This document shows, in pieces, positions 10,791 to 20,100 of a stretch of 64,000 nucleotides of DNA. Every line of letters starts with the position of its first letter. Position 1 is the stretch's first letter. Under the pieces are notes generated by a model. That model did no database searches. It was not told the origin of the DNA and worked only from the letters and a program-made list of their open reading frames with translations. The stretch is from Lentinus brumalis (taxonomy: Eukaryota; Basidiomycota; Agaricomycetes; Polyporales; Polyporaceae). Made by a program: the position numbers and the translations under genes. The stretch is taken from positions 496,001 through 560,000 of the forward strand of contig MARA01000026.1 of assembly GCA_001792895.1 (NCBI GenBank), written 5' to 3'.

Positions 10791-12589
10791 TGCTTGCGCA
10801 CCCGCCAAACTTTGCCCGTCTCACAATATGCGACCTACTCTCCAGTTCTTTCGCATTTCATCTGCTTACTGGTGCTCAGAATTGGTAGCAACAGGCCATG
10901 CTAAGACTGCACTACCGCGAGCACGAAGTCTGACCCGAAGGACTGGACGGTAGCGAAGACCTTGTACAGGAACAGGGAAGGCCGAGGAGGAGCTGGTATG
11001 AAAGGAGAAGGCTGAGGAGGAGCTGGCGGGAGCTATCGTGTATGTCCCATTCTTCGCTCTTGACTATACTCTCATGTCCTGACCTGAGAGGGTCGCATAG
11101 ACAAGCTCTCTGCTGCGCCCGGGAGTGATCCAACCATAACTCCTTGGCCACTCATCGCATCTTTGCGAAACGGAGCTTGTTCGACGCGCACAACACGGGC
11201 GAACCGCGCGATATATGTACCATCTCGGAGCGATACCGTCGCGCTACCCAATCGCGTGTTCTCTCCTGCTTCAACCAGGTGAATACGCCGGCAGTCTCAG
11301 GCAACGCCTAGAAACACAGCTGACTCTATGTGCGTAGAACTCTGTTTTGGGACAACAATGTCGCCGCGCAGGGCGAATACTGGACCACCATCCCCGTTCG
11401 AGTCGTGCCATGTTAGGACTAAGACATCAAGCTGTGAAGGTGAGTGCAGGAGTCCGAGCGAAGGCAAAAAGCATAGGGATGCTCACCAGTGAGCTAAGGA
11501 CTAGTCGTGCGCAGGATATCTTCCGGGTGCAGACTCAGGTTCACCACACGCCGGCCGGATAACTCGACAGCGGGTTGAAGGAGTTGATTCGCCGTCTGTC
11601 CGGGAGCAAGCGTGAGGATACGGACTGACGCACAATGCATGGGGCTGAGTTCGCAACTTAACCTGCCCCATCTCCGAATCGACTCCGCGCTGAACTACAT
11701 GCACTCCAAGAAGCAGTCCCTCGTGCAGCTCCGCGCCCAGCATGAGGAGCAATCTGCCTCTCTCGATCTCTGTCATGCAACCCAGCGCTCCACCAGCGAG
11801 GAGCGCGACCAGCTGCGCGACTCTTGCGACGCCGCCCTGCGTGCTCACCACCAGACCAGCTGGCGGCAGACTTCGAGGACACCCTGCTACAAAACCTCGA
11901 ACAAGGCGACATCAAGATCTCTGCGCTCGAAACAACACTGGCTCATCGTGATGCGACGATCGCTGCGCACGAGACGCGACCATCTGCTCACAGGAAGCCG
12001 CCCTCGCTGACTGGGACTTCGCTCAAGCTTGAGCTGCTGCTGCTCTTGCAGTATGCGAAGCCTCTTTCGCCTAACGCGACGCCACAGTTCCTCAAGCTCG
12101 TCGACTCTCGTTCCTCGACGTTCATCGCTCGTCTCCTCGCCCTTGTCTTGATGTCTATCGCCGCGCTACCGATCCTCCACCTCGCACACTCTATCGTTCA
12201 ACCCTAGGACGCGTTCAAACGCGTTCAATTCGACTTCTACGCTACCCACAAGACCCCGCTACTCGACCTTCCGCCTCACTTCTCCTCTCACTCTTGCTCC
12301 TCTCTTTTCCATCCCTCTTGACTCCCCCGGTGTACGCCCAGACGTCCTCGCCCTTCGGACCGACGCACGCACCACCCAGAGCGGCAGCCCATTGACCCGC
12401 CCCGCTCGACGCTGCAACTTGAGCGTGCTCACACCGTCGATGGCGGTTGACCACCTATGGACTCGAAGACAGTATTCGCCGGACTGGACTCCGACTTGGA
12501 GCATAGGTTCAGACTGGGCGACGAGGGCGTAAGCGTGAGTCGTGTGCTGGTATGGGAACCGGCCGGGCATAGACATGACACTTGCTTAC
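10791..12589. mobile_element. Nested insertion or captured DNA inside the right inverted repeat
   Basis: The left arm has no counterpart: its inverted repeat runs continuously from 935 to 1390, whereas on the right the same homology breaks near 10,790 and resumes near 12,590. The insert has gene-like fragments (see the pseudogene at 11612-12030). I find no clean terminal repeats or target duplication, so it may be captured host sequence and not a transposon. Confidence 0.6.
11612..12030 (+). pseudogene. Coiled-coil gene fragment, frameshifted
   Basis: One plus-strand frame reads a Gln/Glu-rich heptad segment (SLVQLRAQHEEQSASLDLC ... RSTSEERDQLRDSCDAAL). The similar segment that follows (FEDTLLQNLEQGDIKISALE) is in a different frame, so the coding line is broken near 11,860. 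An intron-like interval and an open stretch around 11,160-11,400 may be upstream exons of the same relic. The parent gene is not identified. Confidence 0.5.
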
Positions 12590-12865
12590 CTATCTATTGA
12601 ACACGCATTAACAATGTGACAATTATTGATTGCCGATTGACGAGCTCGCCTGACGCCAAGTTGTAGAGTGAGGAAGAAGAGATTGAGCAACTTGTTGCGC
12701 GCTGCGAAGAGCGAGAGAGAACAGCGCGAGAGTTGTGCTGCAGACAGACAAGGAGTTGCGCTGTAGTCCCGTTAAAGTTGTGCTGTAATATGAGTAAGTG
12801 TGGCGATGCCGTTCAATTAGAAGATTGTGCGCTGAAGTCAATAAATGTACAAATCGAGCTTCATA
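12590..12865 (-). repeat. Outer segment of the right terminal inverted repeat
   Basis: The reverse complement matches 935-1170, with the best blocks at 12846-12856 and 12793-12809. Overall similarity is moderate, so the two ends have diverged from each other although the insertion looks young. The ends may therefore be maintained only at short transposase-binding blocks. Confidence 0.85.
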
Positions 12866-14847
12866 GCGGCCGGCAGCTGTCCTGCACGCAAGCCGCGGGA
12901 TTCTGGCGTGAATGCCAGAGCTTCGAGTTTCCGGCGGCGACCGACTGCGTGTGTGGTGAGTCCTCGACACTTGTTTGCAGGCGCAGCGAACACTGACGGC
13001 GCAGATGCGTTGCTGCACGCAAGTTTCCGGTACCGCGAAGTTCGCAGTTGCGCGGGAGCTTCCGGGCGGCAGGAGAGGGCGAGGTGCTGCGTCTGGCGTC
13101 GGATTCGGGCGAGACGACGGGCGCGGGACGGCGGGAAAGGAGGGCGGGGCGGGAAGACGAGAGGACGAGAGGACGAGAGGACGGGAGAAGGGCGGGCGCG
13201 GTTCGAGCGGTCAGCGGACGTCTAGCGTACATGATGTGTCGTAGCGCACCGAATTCGACGGTTTGGCCCCGGGCACAGACACGCGCCATGGGAGGAGACG
13301 AGATATATTCCTGGCTACTGTACACGGTGCGACAAGTCCCCACCCGTCCTCGTACTCGCTCTGCCCACCCGTGCGCCTCTGCCCACCCTCGGTGCCACCC
13401 ACCCCGTACTCGCCACGCCACCCCGTACTCGCTCTGCCCACCCTAGATGCCCATAACGAAACGTCTTCTGCTGCAACAGGCATCGTCGCCGCGTCCCCGG
13501 CCCGCCCCCGACCGCCCCGCCATCACCGCAGGCCGCGCGGACAGACGACTTCCACCGCTGCCGCAAGAGCTCTATGTCATCGAAAAACCTGTGGGTCGCC
13601 AGCGCGTCAGCTTTATCCGTCATCGGTGATTGGCAGGGTGTTTACCAGATGTTATGTCCATTTAGATGGGTCTCTTCCTCGGAGATAGGCCGCAGAGGCG
13701 GCATTTGCTGTAGGTTAGGGAGTACTGGCGGGTTCTTGACATGTACAAGGAAGTAGATTACAAGCAGGACGTAGCCGTAGGATGACAGGGTGCCCTTGTA
13801 AGGCGAGTTGATTTTGCTGCGGTAGATTTAGACTTCTGTAGCGGTGGGACGGGTCCAAGATATACCACACACCGTCGTTTGCTCCATACTTTCACTGCAG
13901 TACAACATGAGTTGTCGGTCGACCATGGTGCCACAGTGTGTCTACTCACAGAACAGAACCATTGTCCGCACTCGTGCGGGATCAATCGAGGCATAACACA
14001 TCAAGAGTCGCGTGTTTTCCAACGCAAGCCGGTTCTCGAATCCGATATCGCATGCGATGCCGAAGGGCAATGCAGGGGAAGGGTCAAGGTTGAGCTTCAC
14101 GATCGGTATCCGTGCATGAGGGAGCGGCTTGACATGGAACTTCGTTTCTGCGGGCGTATAGCCGATGGGCATTCCGGTCGTCGACGCTGAGCAACACACG
14201 CACCTCTCTCCAGGAGGTCCCCAACCATGGTGACAAGATCGGACGCATTCAGCCGCTCTCCGGAATCAATGAGGCAGCACAGATCCATGTCTTCGCGGGG
14301 ACAGGCGATCAGTGTGTCTTCCGGGCATCCGACTGCTAATTATGCACATACCAGAGTTCTTGAGGCTGAAGCCATTCGCAGAGCTCCCAAAAGAGAGCAA
14401 TCTGCTATCTGGCTCGATGGTGCGGATGAGGCGTTCGAGAAGCTTGCGGACGTCCTCCTTGACGGCCATCTCCTCCGTGGTGGGGAGGAGCTGGATGACG
14501 AATTCAAAGAGACATTGTGAGAAGTCCTGGAGGAAGCGTTGGCGTGAGACTAGTCTTCGTTGCGCCTGGGGTGGCGAGTGCGGGGTCAAGAACTGTTGGC
14601 GAGCGGTGGACTGGAGAGGCGACTGGGCGAAGGTGGTTGCCATAGGATGAGTGGTCGCTGCTAGGCGCAGACGATATCCGGCCAGCAGACGGTGCGACGG
14701 CGAGCTGAAGATGCGGGCAAAGTCGTACGCGAGAATGAGCTCGTCGAGGGATCTGTCGGGGAGGGTAGGTGGTGGTAGAGAGGAACCAGGAGGAATCCTT
14801 GTGCAGAACTCGGAAGCGTATCTACCCTCGGTATTAAGCGCTCTCCG
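12866..14847. repeat. Segmental repeat copy A, right part
   Basis: This matches 24114-26095. It begins with the second GCGGCC. No differences were found from 12866 to 14222. From 14223 to the end about 11 substitutions appear. Homology stops at 14847/26095, after which the two loci are unrelated. Confidence 0.95.
13315..14643 (-). pseudogene. 3'-truncated Cid1-type nucleotidyltransferase, chimeric tail (copy A)
   Basis: Six exons (14643-14352, 14290-14204, 14147-13950, 13894-13873, 13816-13646, 13588-13315) join to 347 codons. Residues 1-272 match the Cid1/Trf4-like poly(A)/poly(U) polymerase family. The GSSANGFSLKNSDMDLCCL motif carries D98 and D100, CDIGFENRLALENTRLL carries D160, and SPYKGTLSSYGYVL and FFDDIELLRQRW follow. 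The polymerase-associated domain stops after RQRWKSS. The last 75 residues come from unrelated GC-rich DNA, so the protein is fused and lacks its normal C-terminus. Known members add uridines or adenosines to RNA; this one may keep the catalytic half only. The same truncation in copy B shows it predates the duplication. It could still be transcribed. Confidence 0.8.
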
Positions 14848-15829
14848 CGCTGCCCTCGAACGCTGCTCATGCACTCGCCGTCTCGCCCGCATCCGACCGT
14901 CGCCTGCCGTCACCGCAACGACTCCATCATCCCGTCCTCACAGCCTCTCCACACCGGACGTCTGCTCTGCACGCCCATCGCGCAGCCTGCGTGCACTTCA
15001 CGCCTGCCTCTGCTGGTACGTCGACTCCTCTCTCCTCGCCTGTCGTCCGTCCGCTGTCCCGACTCCGCCTCGCCCGTCGCCCGTCCCGACTCTACGCCTC
15101 GCGCACTGCAGCATAGCACGCCGAGTGCACATGTACTACGCTCTGTCATGTAGTAAGCACGAGAAATCATAACTTCTTTTCCCCAATGTTACGCACCTGC
15201 GAGCCCGTCGCCAACACCCGCCCTCATCTCCGTCCCGTACTGCTCTTTCGCCCGCTCCGTTGAGCCATATCAAGCTATGGCAGATGTGCGCGACGGCGAC
15301 ATCGCGCTCCTGCTGCACGCCCGCCTCGCCGCCTCGAGCTGTTGTAAATACTTCTCAAGGTCAGTCTCCATCTCTCTGGAGCACTCCGTACAATACTCAT
15401 ACGATCCCTCCAGTCGTTGCTTGTGACCCGCACCACCTCGGGCCAAGGTTGACAGCACACTCGCGCACGCACGCGCTCGCCCTCGTCACGCAGAGAATTG
15501 GCCGGCGCACTGGCTTCCGCCCTTGCCCTGCCCTAAGACTACGTCGCAAGGCCATAGAACACTCCTGCGCGACGCATTACGACCGCGAGCAACGCCCCGA
15601 GCACCGCACGGCCCAGAATCACAAGAACTCTGCCCCCAGGCAGACAGATTCGCCCCTCACGGGCGTACATCGTCGCGCACGCGTGCGCCATCGTGCTCAA
15701 ACGATAGCAGCGTGCCGTGCGAACCTGGAAGGTGCGTTTGGCTCGAAACGAACGACCGTGCGTTCGTCTACGCCCAAATTACTGCCCACGCACACGCAAA
15801 TTCTCGATTTACTCACCCTCCAGAGCTGC
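14848..15829. other. Gene-poor CT-rich stretch
   Basis: GC-rich, pyrimidine-biased sequence after the end of copy A. Open frames are present but show no conserved motif or consistent splice structure. I see no gene here. Confidence 0.4.
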
Positions 15830-17300
15830 AGACGCGTCCAAACACAGCATCTGGACATGTCTGCACCTCCTCAGGCCTATGCGCGCCGGTTTCGCGCCGA
15901 TCGGACGAGGTAAGAAATCGCATCGAAATCGCGATTTCATTGCCCGTCGAAGACTCGACCAAGCACCCTCGCCCTCCCGCTGCGTCCCCGCTACGGCCGA
16001 TCCTCACAGCCGACTTCTGCACTCGTGGCAGAGTCACACAAGCCCCGTACGACGTCACCGGCACCCAGGAACGGCGAGACGACGCCGCTCGCCGTGTCCA
16101 ACTTCGCGGTCGCTGCACCACGAAATACGCCATATCTCCCGCAATTCGCCTCGGACTGCGGTCAACTCGACTCTCCCCGGACGCACTGCATCTCAGGAGG
16201 CCCCACACCCATCCACGGGTCGCCATGGCGAGGTCTGAAAATCGGTCCAAAGACCCGATTTCATTGCACCTCCCGCCGCCGCCCGCTTCGTCACGCTCTT
16301 CCGGGCGAGCTCCCCGTCCGGCCGCCACGCAACAAGCCGCGATACGTTACGGCGGCCACGAAGCTCATCTACGACGCTGTCTCACGCCGCCCGGACGCGT
16401 TGGAAGATCGACATTCCTCGCCCATGCCCGGGCGGCATGCCCACACGAGACCGACCATATCTCGGCCGCCTCTCCGACGAACCGGCTCAAACCACGGCGC
16501 CCGAGACGCATTAAACACCCCAGATCGACTGCACCACGCTGCGTGTCGCACTTCGGAGGTCTCAAATCGCTCCGAAGACGCGATTTCATTGCATTTCTGC
16601 CCGCCGCGCACTTCGTCCCGCTCTCTCGGCCGCTTCACGCGTCCGGCCGCCGCGCAGCAACTTGCGCCCACTCACATAGGACCCTAAGACTCCGTCAGAG
16701 CCGGCTACGCGTCCCGCAGACGCGTTTGAGAAATCCGGAATCGATCGCCTCCTGCCTGTGGCCCGGCTGCACACCGACACTCGACCGGCCATATCTCGAC
16801 TATCCCCCGGCCAAATTCCGTCAAAGCAAGTGCGTCCGGACGCACTGAACGATCCGCATCGACCGCACAACACGGCGCGTCGCTCCGAGCAGGTCTCAAA
16901 ATCGCTCTCGAGGGGCGATTTCATTGCGCCCGGCCGCACGCGCAGCTTCCGCCCGCTCTCCCGGCCGCGCATCGTCCCGGATCCCCGTGCAGAAAGCTGG
17001 GCCTTACAAGGACTGACCACAAGGCTCCTTCAGAGCCGGTTACGCGTCCTGGAGACGTGTCTCAAAAAGCGGCGTTGGTGCGCAATTTCATTGCACTTTC
17101 GCCGCCTGCCCACTCCCGCCGACTCTCCCGACCGCCCCTCGCGCCCGGACGGCCGGCGGTCGCCTCTCACAGGTCTTGCCAGTCATCACGACCGTGCACG
17201 GCCACGCTACACACCGCCCGGACGAGTCTCAACATCTCGTCTTGAAGACCGGCTGGCTGGCTGCCCAGTACTCGGTGCGTCACTGCACCCGCCATATCTC
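15830..17300. repeat. GC-rich tandem array, period about 328 bp
   Basis: A GATTTCATTGC core recurs near 15932, 16256, 16582, 16916 and (half-spaced) 17083. A CCATATCTC block recurs near 16127, 16459, 16789 and 17290. Between cores, blocks such as GTCCGGCCGCCGCGCAACA repeat with divergence. About four and a half degenerate units are visible. Long open frames across the array result from high GC content and are not genes. Confidence 0.8.
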
Positions 17301-20040
17301 CCCCGTCTCCCGCCCGAATCTGACGCGGTCTTTTCTCCCAGCCTCCTCTAGCACGTCCGCATCGACTGCGGCCTCATTCGCGCCGATCCGAGGGCGTCGA
17401 GGATGTCGGCTCCACCTCGCGCCCGACTTCCCAGCCTCCCGCGCCCGCCGCCGCTCTCCCTGCCGACACATGACCCCCGCCGCCCCGGGAGCACTTCACA
17501 CGACTTACGTGCCACGGAGGCCTTGAGCGGCACGTTTGCGACGCCGGAACTCGACAACTTCGTCGGCCGGCCGCGCGGGCCAGCGAAAACGCAACTGGCC
17601 AGCTCCGCAGTACAAGCCCGCCAGGCTGGAGGACGTCCTGCCGCATCTCGATGACGGGGCCTTCTCCCGGCGCGCCGTCTTCTCTTCTCAGTCACGACAC
17701 GCTCGAGACGTGTAGGAGCGCGACCCGCTGGGTGCACGACGTGTCCAGAACGCGTCTCACGCGGTTCTCGAGGGCGAGGTACGCCAGATCCGCCAGATCC
17801 AGCGTACCGCACTCTGACTATGTTCCCAACAGCCCGAAGTCGACACATGAGTCTGGTGACGACTCCAGCGGCGGTACTGGCCGTGCTCGGCGCTGCGGAA
17901 CTCGTCTGGCGTGTCGACGGCGCGGACGGCCCTCGAACCTCGAACCTCAAACCTCGAACCCGCCGCCTGCGCGGCCCAAGCTCCGGGCGAGACAACACGC
18001 CGGTATGCCGGCTCTCCCGACAAGCAGAGCAACGCCGAAAGCCCGCAGAATAGCTGCCGTACACGCAAGAAGCCACGAGGGACGGAGCCCGAGCCGAGGC
18101 TGGAGACAGAGCCACGGCGGCACGGAGGCGAACCGCAAAGGAGGGTGCGCTCCGTGCCTCCGGGACGCAGCGCCAGCCCTCTGCCAGCTCGGGCAGATGA
18201 GGCGAGTGCAGTCTCGCCGTGCTATGCGGCCGGACGGACAACGGCTGGCTGCCTGCTATACTGTACGTAGCACTCGTGTAGGTAGAAAGCTTGTTACCTC
18301 GAATACTGTACCATTTCGATACTCGTATTACCGGAACACTTGTGCGTGCCGGGACGCGACCGGGCTGATGCTTGTCGGGTTTCGCTACCGGTTCGAGTAG
18401 CGGACGGCGGGCAGCGGAGGCGGATGGTGTCGCAGGCCTAGAAATGCCGAGGTATGCACAAAGTGCCCGCGGCAGAGTGCAGTGCAGCGGCCCCGGATGC
18501 AGCGGGAGGCCGACGGCCTCCCAGGACAAGTTCTCCTGACTGTCAAGTAGTACTCGTAGTCAGTAATCAGTTCCTGGCGTAGTAGGAGGATGTCGAAGTG
18601 GCTTACCCGGGAGGTTGCGTGTATGATGCACCCACGATGATCTATACAAAAGCTGATGTCAGACTTCGATGCGTGCAAACAGACGGTACTGATCGTACCA
18701 TGTGCCGAGAATTGACTCAACGCGGACGTAGCGAGGGTGCTCTTGTACTCGCTACCACGCGCGTCCTTGATTCGTTCTGTGAAGTGCTACAGAGTCCAAC
18801 GTCAACTTCGTCAGCGAGTTCGTGCGAAGTCTCAGTCTCTCATATTGGGAGGAATAGGTGTGAACTGAACTTACCTGGAGTCTCGAAGCTGCGCCGTGTA
18901 TGGCAAGCTCGCCGTACCTGTATCGTCGCGCGGCTGCGTCGGGAGGCCCACCCGCGATGCCAGATCGGACGTCCAGCACTGCTGGACTGGAGACGAGGGG
19001 ACGGCCATCTCGGAGGTCTGGAGAACGGAGTAAGCAAGCGGCGTACATGCTGATAGTGCGTGTACGAACTCTGTCACTAATGGAGTTTTGACTGGGACCT
19101 ACGAGCACAGGACCGTTGTCAGTAAGTGCGAGTAACTGGACAAAGTGTGGAGCAAGTCCGACTTACCTGTGCAGTAGATGCTCGGGACACGCAGCTGAAT
19201 GCGAAGGTCACATTGGATGCAGACTTCGGTTCAGACAACGAGTCGATGAACTGACAGCCGTGTACGTACCTGCGGGGCATCGCAGACGTACGACGCTTGT
19301 ACGACGGTGTCTGGAGCCGAACCATTGTCAGCGCAGTCCCAGAACTCGAAGGCTGAAGCACGACGCACCTTAAACATGTGCGTGAAGTCTGGAAGCTCGC
19401 CTGAAGGCGATAGATGGACCTGGGCGAGAGAATCAGCGTGCAAGACCTGGCCTGAATGCGAATGCAAGTACGTACCTTAACGGCTCAAGCCGCGGGTAAT
19501 GGATACGACAGGCATGGTGATGCCCGAGATGACCGTCGAGTGAGGCCTATGAGACGAGTCGAGTGTCAGTGTAACGGGAACACGACGAATGCATACGAAG
19601 AGACATACCTCGCATATAGAGGCCATGGACACGGCCTTCGAATGAGGTCGAGTGCCCGGGATGTTGGCATAACAAGCGTGTATGTAAAGCAAAGGATGGA
19701 GGAAGTAGTGCAACAACTAAGGGTATGGGCATGAGAGAGAGGAGCGGTGAGAGCAAGGTTGCCGATGGACGATGGATGGTGAGGGCAGAAGCCGACACCA
19801 TGGAGAGACTCGTAGGAAGTACAAGTATAGAAGAGTCAGACGGGGTAGTGCGAGTACGGTATAATGTATCGTGACGTAGTCAATAAGCAACATAAGTAGC
19901 GTTACGTGGCAGCATACTGCATGAGGGGGGAGAAGGAGATGGAGGAAGAGGACGATTCGGGAAGGGGGACGCGCGACTCGGGGGTCCTGGACCTCGGGGT
20001 TCTTATACTCGAGGACAGATGTGATTCGCATTCCGACGAT
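17301..20040. other. Repeat-island sequence with splice-like motifs, no supported gene
   Basis: No recognisable protein. From about 18,590 the sequence shows repeated ACTTACCTG/ACGTACC motifs, which are consensus donor sites on the minus strand (18867, 19163, 19263, 19470). One well-formed minus-strand intron lies between about 19607 and 19545 (GTATGT...CTGAC...CATAG). Joined exons do not stay open, so I do not call a gene. Confidence 0.4.
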
Positions 20041-20100
20041 CACGTTCCACGAACCTTGTTTTGTTGAATGCGTTCAACAACTTAAGGTTGGTGGAACGTG
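20041..20100. repeat. 60-bp nested hairpin
   Basis: Outer 17-nt arms at 20041-20057 and 20084-20100 pair with one mismatch. Inside, TTGTTGAA (20061-20068) and TTCAACAA (20073-20080) pair perfectly around a TGCG loop. Two 3-nt internal loops separate the stems. No transposon end signature was found next to it. Confidence 0.85.

Larger units (their letters stand above)
935..12865. mobile_element. 11.9-kb cargo-carrying DNA transposon, IS3EU-like
   Basis: The boundaries come from comparing copy A (filled) with copy B (empty). The ends are inverted repeats: CGATTTGTACA at 944-954 matches the reverse complement of 12846-12856, and 991-1007 matches 12793-12809 (17/17). Similarity continues patchily for about 450 bp. 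It carries four spliced genes: transposase (4354-6511, -), companion protein (2026-4104, -), BTB protein (6703-7763, +) and an unrecognised protein (7881-10498, -). From memory of the family, IS3EU elements have an IS3/rve-like transposase, 6-bp duplications and TAY termini, and all three features fit. Multi-gene cargo and a length near 12 kb seem unusual for that group. Intact reading frames and identical flanks suggest a recent insertion. The family name is an inference; the insertion itself is seen directly. Confidence 0.9.

Noticed and set aside
935..12865. The large element as a Starship, KDZ or Helitron
   Set aside because: There is no tyrosine recombinase, no KDZ-type transposase and no Rep/helicase. 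It has inverted ends and a 6-bp duplication, unlike Helitrons, and the transposase has an IS3-like DDE core.
15523..16848. Open plus-strand frame of 441 codons
   Set aside because: It runs through the GC-rich tandem array, has an Arg/Pro/His-rich composition and lies alongside long frames on other strands, which indicates stop-codon scarcity and not a gene.
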